Part shown: one piece after another, positions 1-9,002 of the stretch
How the letters are laid out: every line of letters begins with the position of its first letter
Numbering within the stretch: the first letter of the stretch is position 1
Assembly: GCF_027111255.2 (NCBI RefSeq)
Contig: NZ_CP114285.2
Location: 1,984,001-2,048,000 of the forward strand
Source of the DNA: Flavobacterium flavigenum
GTDB lineage: Bacteria > Bacteroidota > Bacteroidia > Flavobacteriales > Flavobacteriaceae
Length of the DNA: 64,000 nt
Reading direction: 5' to 3'
The notes under the pieces: generated by a model
Seen by the model: the letters and a program-made list of their open reading frames with translations, nothing else
Told to the model about the DNA's origin: nothing
The model's database searches: none
Position numbers and translations under genes: made by a program

Positions 1-1787
1 ATTCTATTACAAAATTAAAGGAAGTTTTGGTGTCCGACTCTAATCTTAAGAAGTACTCCGATTCTCAGTCTGTTATAAAACTCAATGATTCGATTATCAA
101 TAAAAACGAGGCTTTATTGACCGATTTATTAAACTTCAATTCAACACTTTATTTTAAAGAATACGGACGCGGAATGCTTTCTACGGTTTCTTTTAGAGGA
201 ACAACTTCCTCTCAGACAGCTGTGATTTGGAACGGTATCAACATAAATTCCCAAATGAACGGAAGCACTGATTTTAATACAATTTCAGGTTCTGATTATA
301 ATTCAGTAAGTGTAAAAGCGGGCGGCGGGGCCGTAATCTATGGCAGTGGAGCTATTGGAGGAACAGTACATTTAAATAGCAATTTAGACTTTTATAATCG
401 TTTTGAGAATAATTTAAAACTAGATTACGGAAGTTTCAATACAATTGGGATTAATTATAAAACCAATATTTCTAATGAAAAATGGAGTGCTCAGATTGGT
501 TTTTCCAACAACAGTTCTACAAACGATTACAATTACCTGAATAAATACACGTGGAAAGGAGAACAGCGCTGGAACCGAAATGGTGAATACAATATTTTTA
601 CAATGAGTGCCAATTTAGGTTACAAACTTAATGCAAAGCACATACTTAAATTATACAGTCAAACATCCAATACAGACCGAAACACTTCTTTAATTACAGA
701 AAGTGAAACCCCAAGTAAATACATCAATGGTTTCAATAGAAATTTATTAGAATACGAGGGTAGTTTTGGCAAACTCACCGCAAATCTCAAAACTGCATAC
801 ATATTCGAAAACTATCAATATTATGCCGACAATTCAACAAACAATTATACTTACGGAAAAACAGAGAGCTTAATTACAAAGGCTGATTTTGGTTACAGTC
901 TGTTTAAATCAACTCAGATAAACGCGATTGTAGATTACAATAAAACCACAGGAACAGGAAGCGGTTTTGGAACCAATACCCGTGAAATCAGTTCCGCATC
1001 TTTATTGATAAAACAGAATATTTCTGCTAATTGGATAAATGAATTTGGTGTTCGAAAAGAATTCACAGACAATTACAAATCGCCAGTTTTATTTTCCTTA
1101 GGTTCTTCTTATCAATTTGGGAAATTATATAATTTGAAATTGAATCTGTCACGTAATTTCAGAATCCCGACCTTTAATGATTTATATTGGGAACCAGGCG
1201 GAAATCGTGATTTAAAACCTGAAAGTTCCTATCAGGCTGAAATAGGAAATGTATTTACATTCAGCAATATTACACTAACCCAGACTTTTTATTACATCAA
1301 AATAAATGATTTATTACAATGGGTTCCAGGCAATAATGGTATCTGGACTCCCCAAAACACAGATAAGGTAAACAGTTACGGAGCTGAAACTTTACTAAGC
1401 TGGCAAAAACAATTTAGAAAAAATATTTTTGCGATTAATGCAACCTACGCACATACTATTTCTGAAAATATTGATACCAAAAAACAGCTCTTTTTTGTTC
1501 CTTTTGACAAGACTACAGCAACATTCACTTATTCAAGAAATAGAATTTCTGCCAATTATCAATTTTTATATAACGGTTTTGTTTATACAAGAGAAGATAA
1601 TAATCCTGATGAAATAATTAAAGACTATATGATTTCAAATATAGGGGTAGATTATGATTTTAAATTTCTTAACTCTTTCAAATTAGGCTTTCAGGTACTG
1701 AACATATTTAATGAAGTTTATGAAAGTCTCGAAAACAGACCTATGCCAGGTCGCAATTTTAATATGTATTTAATCTTAAAATTTTAA
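1..1787 (+). CDS. TonB-dependent receptor, BtuB-like (5' end outside window)
   Basis: Outer-membrane active transporter that takes up a scarce ligand using TonB energy. The frame is open from the first bases, so the signal peptide and TonB box lie outside the window and the in-frame TTG near base 27 is not the real start. What is visible is the plug domain, with motifs such as VSFRGTTSSQTAVIWNGINI and GGGAVIYGSGAIGGTV, then alternating beta strands, ending in a terminal aromatic strand (MYLILKF), as outer-membrane barrels do. Four bases downstream is a beta-propeller surface lipoprotein. This pairing resembles BtuB-BtuG cobalamin uptake in Bacteroides, so vitamin B12 is the suggested substrate, but that is inference from context. 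Confidence 0.88.
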   Translation, partial: SITKLKEVLVSDSNLKKYSDSQSVIKLNDSIINKNEALLTDLLNFNSTLYFKEYGRGMLSTVSFRGTTSSQTAVIWNGININSQMNGSTDFNTISGSDYNSVSVKAGGGAVIYGSGAIGGTVHLNSNLDFYNRFENNLKLDYGSFNTIGINYKTNISNEKWSAQIGFSNNSSTNDYNYLNKYTWKGEQRWNRNGEYNIFTMSANLGYKLNAKHILKLYSQTSNTDRNTSLITESETPSKYINGFNRNLLEYEGSFGKLTANLKTAYIFENYQYYADNSTNNYTYGKTESLITKADFGYSLFKSTQINAIVDYNKTTGTGSGFGTNTREISSASLLIKQNISANWINEFGVRKEFTDNYKSPVLFSLGSSYQFGKLYNLKLNLSRNFRIPTFNDLYWEPGGNRDLKPESSYQAEIGNVFTFSNITLTQTFYYIKINDLLQWVPGNNGIWTPQNTDKVNSYGAETLLSWQKQFRKNIFAINATYAHTISENIDTKKQLFFVPFDKTTATFTYSRNRISANYQFLYNGFVYTREDNNPDEIIKDYMISNIGVDYDFKFLNSFKLGFQVLNIFNEVYESLENRPMPGRNFNMYLILKF

Positions 1788-1791
1788 TATA

Positions 1792-2835
1792 ATGAAGTTT
1801 AGCAAATTATTTTTAATAGCACTTAGTGCGTCAGTGTTGATTTCCTGTTCTAATGACGAAGAAGAATTTAAAGAGCCAAAAGGTGTTTATGACAATGGGC
1901 TTTTTATTTTGAATGAAGGAAGCGAAGCTCAGGGGAGTATTTCTTTTTTAAGTAATGATTTAATTACATTTAAAAAAGAAATATATGGTCCCGCAAACAA
2001 TGACGATATACCAGGTGGTTATTTACAAAACATTTTTTTTGACGGAGATAATGCCTATATAATCTCAGGAGGTTCTGATGTAATTAATGTAGTTAACAGA
2101 TACACTTTTAAACTTGTAGATAAAATAGAAACAGGTCTTGAAAATCCAAGATATGGCGTGGTAAAAGACGGGAAAGCTTATGTAACAAATGCAAATACAT
2201 ATGGTTCAACTAAAAATCCTGCTGGATACACGGATGATTATGTCGCTATTATCGACTTAAAAACCAATAAGTATGAATCTAAAATTGATTTGAATGCAAC
2301 AGGCAATCGTTTGGTTTTAGAAAATGGAAAACTATACATTACAGAACCTTACGACAGTACTAAATTATTGATTATCAACATTGCAACCAAAACACTTGAA
2401 ACTCCTATTGAAATTGGCTCCAATGCTAATTGCATTGAAGAAGAAAATGGCTCGTTGTATATCTTAAGAGCTCCTTATACGGATCGAAGCGAAATTGTAA
2501 AAGTAAAATTATCTGATAAATCGCTTTCTAAAATCACTTTCCCTGAAACATTAGACGGAGCTGGATTTATGGATATAGAAGATGACAAAGTATATTATAC
2601 TGTAGGAAGTTCAATATATGCAATCAATACTAATGCAACAGCGGCTTCAACTACTCCAATTACTACATCTTCCGCAAGTTATGTTTATGGATTTGCTGTA
2701 AATGACAATCGTATTTACATCGCTCATGGAGATTTTAAAAAAGACGGTTCAGCTTACATTTATGATTTAAGTGGAAATTTACTAAAAGAATTAACAACTG
2801 GTATAGGAACAAACGGTTTTTACTTTAATGATTAA
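1792..2835 (+). CDS. Surface lipoprotein, DUF5074/YncE-like beta-propeller (BtuG-like)
   Basis: Predicted outer-membrane lipoprotein of 347 residues. The N-terminus is a lipoprotein signal peptide with lipobox LISC (Cys about residue 19) followed by acidic residues, which in Bacteroidota fits export to the cell surface. The rest consists of repeated short blades (GLFILNEGS, NAYIISGGSDVINVVNRYTFK, KAYVTNANTY, VYYTVGSSIYAINT) as in seven-bladed YncE/DUF5074 propellers. It starts four bases after the TonB receptor, so the two are probably one operon. In Bacteroides, BtuG propellers cap BtuB and capture cobalamin. The same role here is inferred from architecture and neighbour only. A hairpin terminator follows. 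Confidence 0.75.
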   Translation: MKFSKLFLIALSASVLISCSNDEEEFKEPKGVYDNGLFILNEGSEAQGSISFLSNDLITFKKEIYGPANNDDIPGGYLQNIFFDGDNAYIISGGSDVINVVNRYTFKLVDKIETGLENPRYGVVKDGKAYVTNANTYGSTKNPAGYTDDYVAIIDLKTNKYESKIDLNATGNRLVLENGKLYITEPYDSTKLLIINIATKTLETPIEIGSNANCIEEENGSLYILRAPYTDRSEIVKVKLSDKSLSKITFPETLDGAGFMDIEDDKVYYTVGSSIYAINTNATAASTTPITTSSASYVYGFAVNDNRIYIAHGDFKKDGSAYIYDLSGNLLKELTTGIGTNGFYFND

Positions 2836-2918
2836 TAAACTCTTGACAAACACAGATAAGGAGAAATAAAAAAATAATTACCAATTAGTTAATTTTGTTT
2901 TTTAAATTGTTTTTGGAA

Positions 2919-2949
2919 AAAAGGCTTTCATAATCTGAAAGCCTTTTTA
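2919..2949. terminator. Bidirectional intrinsic terminator
   Basis: An inverted repeat (aaaggctttca / tgaaagccttt) is flanked by an A-run and a T-run. It lies between two convergent genes and can end transcripts from both sides. Confidence 0.75.
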
Positions 2950-2973
2950 CGTTTGTATTTATGAGTTGAAATT

Positions 2974-3282
2974 TTAAATCCTGATTCCTGGCGGAAGCAA
3001 TTCCTTATATTTTGGGTTTTTCTTAAAAAAAACAGCAATTTTTGGATGAATTGGAACCACCCTGAATTTTTTCTCTGTACTCAGTTCCATTATATTTTTA
3101 AGCAAAACATCTATGATTGGATGATTTTCAAAATTTTCAGGGGTATTGATTTTAGTTAAAAAAATCTTTTTTTCCTGAAATGAATATTCAACACTCAATA
3201 AACCTTCAGGTACTGTAGCTTCAAATTGTCTCGCAAAAGTGTTGTCTTTAATTTCCATTACGGTAGGTTCCATATTTATCAT
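2974..3282 (-). CDS. Small GNAT-like N-acetyltransferase (Acetyltransf_CG type)
   Basis: A 102-residue protein resembling the very short YjdJ-type acetyltransferases. A strand (LLSVEYSFQEKKIFLTKINTP) is followed by a segment where a full GNAT would bind acetyl-CoA, then a C-terminal region KFRVVPIHPKIAVFFKKNP close to the family pattern 'k-viP-Cpyv--y--khPey'. The ending PKYKELLPPG also fits. The substrate is unknown. Methionine 4 (MEPTVME) is an equally possible start. It is convergent with the lipoprotein gene and looks monocistronic. Confidence 0.6.
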   Translation of the reverse strand: MINMEPTVMEIKDNTFARQFEATVPEGLLSVEYSFQEKKIFLTKINTPENFENHPIIDVLLKNIMELSTEKKFRVVPIHPKIAVFFKKNPKYKELLPPGIRI

Positions 3283-3541
3283 GTTTTTGGGGTTAATAAA
3301 AAATATTAGAAAAAGAACGTGAAAATAACTTCAGATAAAATGCTTAATTAAAAGCTTTCATCAGTAAAAATTCAGACTACAAAGATAATCATTTGATTTT
3401 CAATACAACACATTTTCTTTAGATATATAAAATGATTAACTCAACGATAATTTAATAATTCTATCCGAATTAAGTTCTAAGATTTGCCTCACATACAAGT
3501 AAAAGAGGTAATTTTAGCACATAATTAAAAACCTCTGGAAA

Positions 3542-4198
3542 ATGAGTAAGATTCCTGTTTATTTTATGCCCGGATTAGCTGCTAGTCCAACCATTTTCGA
3601 AAGAATCAAATTAGATGAAACTGTTTTTGAAACCTTTCTACTGGAATGGGAAATCCCAAATTTAAAAGAGCCATTATCTGATTATGCCCTCCGAATCACA
3701 AAAAACATTAAACATAAAAATCCGGTTTTAATTGGTGTTTCCTTTGGCGGAATTTTGGTTCAGGAAATGGCCAGACATATCGAAGCCCGAAAAGTTATTA
3801 TTATTTCGAGTGTTAGATGCAATGCTGAATTTCCCAGAAGAATGAAAATCGGGAAAACCACAAAAGCGTACAGACTGATTCCGATGAAACTTATTTTGAA
3901 TATTGAGAATCTTGCCAAATATTCTTTTGGAGAAAAAATCAACAAACGTATTAAGTTATACGAGAAATTTTTAGCAGTTCGCGATCTAAATTATCTACAA
4001 TGGGCAGTTGAGTCTGTGATTTGTTGGGACAGAAATCAAATTGACGAGAAAGTAATTCATATTCATGGCGATCAGGATGATGTATTTCCTATAAAATATA
4101 TCAATAAATGCATTGTTGTAAAAGGCGGCACACACATTATGATTCTGAATAAATACAAATGGCTGAATGAGAATTTGCCTTCTATTATATTAGAGTAG
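3542..4198 (+). CDS. Alpha/beta-hydrolase
   Basis: Short cytoplasmic alpha/beta-hydrolase of 218 residues with no signal peptide. It has an N-terminal strand with FMPGLAAS in the oxyanion region, the nucleophile elbow GVSFGG (Ser about residue 68), a late acid segment HGDQDDVFP and a terminal His in KGGTHIMI, which together give a complete Ser-Asp-His triad. The reaction could be esterase, lipase or thioesterase. The substrate cannot be told. No co-transcribed neighbour is evident. Confidence 0.75.
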   Translation: MSKIPVYFMPGLAASPTIFERIKLDETVFETFLLEWEIPNLKEPLSDYALRITKNIKHKNPVLIGVSFGGILVQEMARHIEARKVIIISSVRCNAEFPRRMKIGKTTKAYRLIPMKLILNIENLAKYSFGEKINKRIKLYEKFLAVRDLNYLQWAVESVICWDRNQIDEKVIHIHGDQDDVFPIKYINKCIVVKGGTHIMILNKYKWLNENLPSIILE

Positions 4199-4365
4199 AA
4201 ATTCCAAATTTTAAATCCCAACTATTTGTCGGTTAAAATCTTTGTTAGAGTTTTAAACTTTGAAAAAATCTGTTTGCATTAAGGAATAAACACAATCGTT
4301 ATTTCTCCTCCTTACACCAAAATGACATAAATTAAGAAATCATTGTTTCTTATAAAACCTAAAGT

Positions 4366-4435
4366 CCTAGCCCTGATAGAAGCGGTATCCTTTTATGGCG
4401 GGGTTCGCCATAAAAGATACAAGTGGATAGCAGGA
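4366..4435 (+). ncRNA. Flavobacterial structured repeat, copy A (possible Flavo-1-type RNA)
   Basis: Intergenic element with conserved blocks AGCCCTGATAGAAGCGG and GATAC-AGTGGATAGCAGGA around a perfect 10-bp hairpin (TTTTATGGCG / CGCCATAAAA, loop GGGTT). Two further copies lie at about 18.8 kb and, inverted, 38.8 kb. Between copies the hairpin arms change while pairing is kept, which points to a selected RNA structure. It resembles what I remember of the Rfam Flavo-1 motif, but I could not check that. A 66-codon ORF running across it is not credible. Confidence 0.6.
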
Positions 4436-4445
4436 AACAGCTTCA

Positions 4446-4487
4446 AAAAAAAATCCCAAACTCCATTAAAAATTGGAATTTGGGATT
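4446..4487 (-). terminator. Intrinsic terminator of the TPR gene
   Basis: An A-run on the + strand (4446-4453) leads into an imperfect inverted repeat (aatcccaaactcca / ttggaatttgggatt). Read on the minus strand this is a hairpin followed by Ts, just downstream of the minus-strand gene ending at 4512. Confidence 0.65.
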
Positions 4488-4511
4488 TAGAATATTGTAT
4501 TTTTAGAAAAT

Positions 4512-5027
4512 TTAGATTTTCTTCATCTGTTCTTTCATCATAGAGATCTGCTCTTTCAGCATTCCCTGCTTGTCTAATTTTTTAGCTTCATTTAAAAGAT
4601 TGGTTGCTTCCAATTTTCTTCTGCGTGACATGGCTACTCCTGCAAGATTAAGTTTAGCAACTGCTAAATCCATATCCATCGACAGACCAAGTTCGATTGC
4701 TTTTTTGAAATGCTTTTCAGCCTGGTTGATATTAGTCTGAGACAACATAATTCCGTGTAGGTAATTAAAGTATCCCTGTTGTTTTCGTACCAATGCAGCT
4801 TCAGGATTTTTAATGTATGCCAGCCATTTTTTTGCCCCTTCAAAGTCTTGTTTTCTCAGTTTAAGGAAGGCTAAAAGAATAAATTCATTTTTAAAGTATA
4901 AAAAAACCGGAATTGCAGTCAGCAAAATAAGAAAAATTCCATTCCCGATATTGCTCTCTGTAAATTGCCAAATGCCAGCGACTACAAGAAGTCCGGCTAA
5001 AATAAGTTTAATATTTTTATGAAACAT
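4512..5027 (-). CDS. Membrane-anchored tetratricopeptide-like protein
   Basis: A 171-residue protein with two hydrophobic segments near the N-terminus (about 8-22 and 29-48). After these come helical repeats of TPR type, such as GYFNYLHGIMLSQTNINQAEKHFKKAIELGL and AVAKLNLAGVAMSRRRKLEATNLLNEAKKLDKQG. Such proteins are usually scaffolds for envelope complexes. No enzymatic motif is visible and the partner is unknown. It is divergent from rpmH. Confidence 0.65.
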   Translation of the reverse strand: MFHKNIKLILAGLLVVAGIWQFTESNIGNGIFLILLTAIPVFLYFKNEFILLAFLKLRKQDFEGAKKWLAYIKNPEAALVRKQQGYFNYLHGIMLSQTNINQAEKHFKKAIELGLSMDMDLAVAKLNLAGVAMSRRRKLEATNLLNEAKKLDKQGMLKEQISMMKEQMKKI

Positions 5028-5091
5028 AATAGGTGTATATTTGTGACTGCAAATATAGTAAAATGAATTAAAAATATTTTTATTAAAGTAC

Positions 5092-5121
5092 TTGCCAGAA
5101 AAAAAAGTCTTTGTATATTTG
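5092..5121 (+). promoter_or_regulatory. Promoter of rpmH
   Basis: TTG at 5092-5094, 19 bases, then TATATTTG at 5114-5121. This matches the Bacteroidota housekeeping promoter TTG-N19-TAnnTTTG and lies 73 bases upstream of the rpmH start. Confidence 0.75.
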
Positions 5122-5194
5122 CACTCGGTTTTTGAATAACGATATCCAAAACCAAGAAAGAGTTAATAGATACCATTTTTAAAGATACAAAGCA

Positions 5195-5356
5195 ATGAGC
5201 AAAAGAACGTTTCAACCATCGAAAAGAAAAAGAAGAAATAAGCACGGATTTATGGACAGAATGGCCTCTGCGAATGGAAGAAAAGTTCTAGCGCGTAGAA
5301 GAGCAAAAGGAAGACATAAATTAACTGTTTCTAGCGAACCTAGACACAAAAAATAA
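5195..5356 (+). CDS. rpmH: 50S ribosomal protein L34
   Basis: A 53-residue, very basic protein ([19 protein letters not shown], then [19 protein letters not shown]), the unmistakable L34 signature, and part of the large ribosomal subunit. The family normally has 44-52 residues. This copy carries a short C-terminal extension ([12 protein letters not shown]), common in Bacteroidota. An exact-spacing promoter lies upstream and a hairpin terminator downstream, so it is transcribed alone. The usual bacterial neighbours rnpA and dnaA are not present here. Confidence 0.97.
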
Positions 5357-5375
5357 TGTTTGTATAAACATACAT

Positions 5376-5408
5376 AAGGCGATTACTTTTTTAGTATCGC
5401 CTTTTTTT
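5376..5408 (+). terminator. Intrinsic terminator after rpmH
   Basis: Inverted repeat AAGGCGAT / ATCGCCTT with a short loop, followed by a T-run, 20 bases after the rpmH stop. Confidence 0.8.
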
Positions 5409-5501
5409 ATACCTTGTCGGTAAAAATTTTCTCAACATTCTAGTTTATAGCACACTAGAAACGTTTTTTAAAATCTTAAACAACTACTCAATACATACAA
5501 A

Positions 5502-8357
5502 ATGCCTAAAGACACATCAATAAAATCAGTTTTAATCATAGGTTCAGGACCTATTGTTATTGGCCAGGCTTGCGAATTCGATTATGCAGGATCTCAATCT
5601 GCACGCTCGATTCGTGAAGAAGGAATTGAAGTTATCTTGATCAACTCAAATCCAGCAACAATTATGACCGACCCCTCTATGGCCGATCATATTTATTTGA
5701 AACCATTAACAACAAAATCGATTATTGAGATTCTGAAGGAACATCCACAAATTGATGCTGTTTTACCTACAATGGGAGGTCAGACTGCTCTAAACTTGTG
5801 CCTGGAAGCTGATGAAAAAGGAATCTGGCAGGATTTCGGAGTAAGATTAATAGGTGTTGATGTTAATGCAATTAATATTACAGAAGACAGAGAGCAGTTT
5901 AAACAACTTTTACAAAAAATTAATGTTCCAACTGCACCTGCAAAAACAGCGACTTCGTATTTAGAAGGAAAAGAGATCGCTCAGGAATTTGGTTTCCCGC
6001 TTGTAATCCGTCCTTCGTTTACACTTGGAGGAACCGGAGCAGCTGTGGTTTACAAAAAAGAAGATTTTGATGAGCTTTTAACTCGCGGACTTGAAGCCTC
6101 TCCAATTCACGAAGTTTTGATAGACAAAGCTTTAATGGGATGGAAAGAATATGAGTTAGAGCTTCTAAGAGATAAAAATGACAACGTTGTAATTATTTGT
6201 TCTATCGAAAACATGGATCCAATGGGAATCCACACTGGAGATTCGATTACAGTAGCACCAGCGATGACATTATCAGATACCACTTTCCAAAAGTTACGTG
6301 ACTACGCTATCTTGATGATGAGAAGTATCGGAAACTTTGCAGGAGGTTGTAACGTACAATTTGCAGTTTCTCCAGACGAAAAAGAAGACATCGTTGCTAT
6401 CGAGATTAACCCTCGTGTATCTCGTTCTTCTGCTTTAGCATCAAAAGCTACGGGTTATCCAATCGCTAAAATCGCTTCAAAATTAGCTTTAGGATACAAC
6501 TTAGATGAATTACAAAATCAAATTACAAAATCTACTTCGGCTCTTTTTGAACCAACTTTAGATTATGTAATTGTGAAAATACCACGTTGGAACTTCGATA
6601 AATTTGAAGGTTCAGACAGAACTTTAGGTCTTCAGATGAAATCGGTTGGGGAGGTTATGGGAATCGGACGTTCATTCCAGGAAGCGCTTCACAAAGCCAC
6701 TCAGTCTTTAGAGATTAAGAGAAATGGTTTAGGTGCTGACGGAAAAGGATACAAAGATTACGAATTAATCATCGATAAACTGACTCACGCAAGCTGGGAT
6801 CGCGTTTTTGTAATTTACGATGCAATTGCAATGGGAATTCCGTTGAGTACCATTCACGAAATTACAAGAATCGATATGTGGTTCTTAAAACAATATGAAG
6901 AACTTTATACTTTAGAAAAAGAAATCTCAAAATATAAAGTTGGGGATCTTCCTAAAGAATTATTACTTGAAGCAAAACAAAAAGGTTTTGCTGACAGACA
7001 ATTAGCGCACATGATGAGCTGTCTTGAAAGTGAAGTTCACACTTTACGAACAGACATGAACATCAACCGTGTGTTTAAATTAGTAGATACTTGTGCGGCT
7101 GAATTTAAAGCACAGACTCCTTATTACTATTCAACTTTTGAAGCTGAAATCGAAAAAGCAAACGGAGAACGTTTTGTAGATAACGAAAGTATCGTAACAG
7201 ACAAAAAGAAAGTAATCGTATTAGGTTCCGGACCAAACAGGATCGGACAAGGAATCGAGTTTGATTACTCTTGTGTTCACGGCGTTTTAGCAGCAAAAGA
7301 ATGCGGTTACGAAACGATCATGATCAACTGTAATCCTGAAACGGTTTCTACAGATTTTGATACGGCTGATAAATTATACTTCGAACCAGTTTTCTGGGAG
7401 CATATTTATGACATTATCCAACACGAAAAACCGGAAGGTGTAATCGTGCAGTTAGGAGGTCAAACAGCCCTTAAGTTAGCTGAGAAATTGTCTAAATACG
7501 GTGTAAAAATTATCGGAACAAGTTTTGATGCACTTGACTTAGCAGAAGACAGAGGAAGATTCTCAGATTTATTAACCGAATTAAACATTCCTTTCCCAAG
7601 ATTTGGAATCGCTGAAACGGCTGATGAAGCTTCAAAATTAGCTGATACATTAGATTTCCCTCTTTTAATCCGTCCTTCTTATGTATTAGGAGGTCAGGGA
7701 ATGAAAATCGTAATCAACAAAAAAGAACTTGAAGAGCACGTTATCGATTTGCTGAAAGCGATTCCAGGAAACAAATTGCTTCTAGATCACTATTTAGCCG
7801 GAGCAATTGAAGCTGAAGCTGATGCGATCTGTGATGCTGATGGAAATGTTTACATCATCGGAATTATGGAGCACATCGAGCCTTGCGGAGTTCACTCTGG
7901 AGATAGTAACGCAACATTGCCTCCTTTCAATTTAGGGGAATTTGTAATGCAGCAAATTAAAGATCACACACATAAAATTGCAAGAGCTTTAAAAACAGTT
8001 GGATTAATCAACATCCAGTTTGCGATTAAAGATGATACAGTTTACATTATCGAGGCAAACCCTAGAGCTTCCAGAACAGTTCCTTTCATTGCAAAAGCTT
8101 ACGGAGAACCTTATGTAAACTATGCTACAAAAGTAATGTTAGGCCACAGCAAAGTAACCGACTTTGATTTCAACCCGCAATTAAACGGTTATGCGATCAA
8201 GCAGCCTGTTTTCTCTTTCAGCAAATTCCCAAATGTAAACAAAGCATTAGGACCAGAAATGAAATCAACAGGAGAAAGTATCTTGTTTATTGATGACTTA
8301 AAAGACGATCAATTTTACGAATTGTACTCTAGAAGAAAAATGTATTTGAGTAAATAA
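5502..8357 (+). CDS. carB: Carbamoyl-phosphate synthase large subunit, short form
   Basis: Makes carbamoyl phosphate from bicarbonate, ATP and ammonia supplied by CarA, for arginine and pyrimidine synthesis. It has 951 residues with two homologous halves: N-terminal ATP-grasp (SVLIIGSGPIVIGQACEFDY, then RPSFTLGGTG) and a second (KKVIVLGSGPNRIGQGIEFD, then RPSYVLGGQGM), joined by the oligomerisation region. The protein ends at GPEMKSTGESILFIDDLKDD..., where the enterobacterial enzyme (about 1,073 residues) continues into its MGS-like allosteric domain. That UMP/IMP/ornithine-binding domain is absent. It is transcribed alone, and carA is not in the window. Confidence 0.96.
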   Translation: MPKDTSIKSVLIIGSGPIVIGQACEFDYAGSQSARSIREEGIEVILINSNPATIMTDPSMADHIYLKPLTTKSIIEILKEHPQIDAVLPTMGGQTALNLCLEADEKGIWQDFGVRLIGVDVNAINITEDREQFKQLLQKINVPTAPAKTATSYLEGKEIAQEFGFPLVIRPSFTLGGTGAAVVYKKEDFDELLTRGLEASPIHEVLIDKALMGWKEYELELLRDKNDNVVIICSIENMDPMGIHTGDSITVAPAMTLSDTTFQKLRDYAILMMRSIGNFAGGCNVQFAVSPDEKEDIVAIEINPRVSRSSALASKATGYPIAKIASKLALGYNLDELQNQITKSTSALFEPTLDYVIVKIPRWNFDKFEGSDRTLGLQMKSVGEVMGIGRSFQEALHKATQSLEIKRNGLGADGKGYKDYELIIDKLTHASWDRVFVIYDAIAMGIPLSTIHEITRIDMWFLKQYEELYTLEKEISKYKVGDLPKELLLEAKQKGFADRQLAHMMSCLESEVHTLRTDMNINRVFKLVDTCAAEFKAQTPYYYSTFEAEIEKANGERFVDNESIVTDKKKVIVLGSGPNRIGQGIEFDYSCVHGVLAAKECGYETIMINCNPETVSTDFDTADKLYFEPVFWEHIYDIIQHEKPEGVIVQLGGQTALKLAEKLSKYGVKIIGTSFDALDLAEDRGRFSDLLTELNIPFPRFGIAETADEASKLADTLDFPLLIRPSYVLGGQGMKIVINKKELEEHVIDLLKAIPGNKLLLDHYLAGAIEAEADAICDADGNVYIIGIMEHIEPCGVHSGDSNATLPPFNLGEFVMQQIKDHTHKIARALKTVGLINIQFAIKDDTVYIIEANPRASRTVPFIAKAYGEPYVNYATKVMLGHSKVTDFDFNPQLNGYAIKQPVFSFSKFPNVNKALGPEMKSTGESILFIDDLKDDQFYELYSRRKMYLSK

Positions 8358-8378
8358 TCTCAAATTCTATTATAAAAG

Positions 8379-8409
8379 AAAAGCTCCAATTTAAATTGGA
8401 GCTTTTTTA
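8379..8409. terminator. Terminator after carB
   Basis: Palindrome AAGCTCCAATTT / AAATTGGAGCTT followed by Ts. It lies between carB and a convergent gene and can serve both. Confidence 0.8.
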
Positions 8410-8414
8410 ATTTT

Positions 8415-8933
8415 CTAATTATTTTTATAATAAGAATTCTTAGCATTTTCATAATTAAAATATCTTTCTTCATTTGCTACCCATGAAAAATTTAAACCGA
8501 TATTTTCATTGTACTCTTTCTTATTGCTGTAATTCCCGAAAAATTTTTCTTCATCAAGTACAATTGAATCTTTTTTAATTTTCCCATTAATCACTGCAAT
8601 ATAAAAATTATCATCTGGGAGGTCTGCCCATTCTGTGTAATATTCAATTGAAAAATTTTCTAATTGATATGTTTCGATAATATCAATTATAGAGTTAATG
8701 CTTTGCTCGCTCTCTGATGAACTTCCCATTATGTTATAAAATGGAAGTGATTTTAAATATTCTATATATTCAATAATAGTATCAAAATTATCGGCTTCTT
8801 TGATAAAATATTGAATTGTATTTCCGTCGATTTTTAGAGGTATAATTACCACATCATTTTCTAAGAAATGAATTAAGTTTTTATTGTATTTATATTTTTT
8901 ATCTGTTACAATTGCACAAATTTTTTGTCCCAT
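8415..8933 (-). CDS. Hypothetical cytoplasmic protein
   Basis: A 172-residue acidic protein rich in Asn, Ile and Tyr, with no signal peptide or membrane segment. It begins MGQKICAIVTDKKYKYNKN and ends in an Asn/Tyr-rich tail. I recognise no family or catalytic motif. The base composition is more AT-rich than that of neighbouring housekeeping genes, so it may be an accessory gene. It is separated from yiaA by a terminator and so is transcribed alone. Confidence 0.55.
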   Translation of the reverse strand: MGQKICAIVTDKKYKYNKNLIHFLENDVVIIPLKIDGNTIQYFIKEADNFDTIIEYIEYLKSLPFYNIMGSSSESEQSINSIIDIIETYQLENFSIEYYTEWADLPDDNFYIAVINGKIKKDSIVLDEEKFFGNYSNKKEYNENIGLNFSWVANEERYFNYENAKNSYYKNN

Positions 8934-8953
8934 AAAACGGTCATTTATAAATT

Positions 8954-8984
8954 AAAAAAAAGCTTCAATAATTTGAAGCTTTTT
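8954..8984 (-). terminator. Terminator of the yiaA-like gene
   Basis: Perfect inverted repeat AGCTTCAA / TTGAAGCT with an A-run on one side and Ts on the other, just past the minus-strand stop at 9003. Confidence 0.75.
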
Positions 8985-9002
8985 ATCTATCTATTTCTGA
9001 AT

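Noticed and set aside
4343..4543. 66-codon ORF on the + strand
   Set aside because: It runs through the structured repeat and the terminator of the opposite gene and has no recognisable protein features.
4997..5245. 82-codon minus-strand ORF
   Set aside because: It covers the promoter and first third of rpmH on the opposite strand; a shadow ORF.
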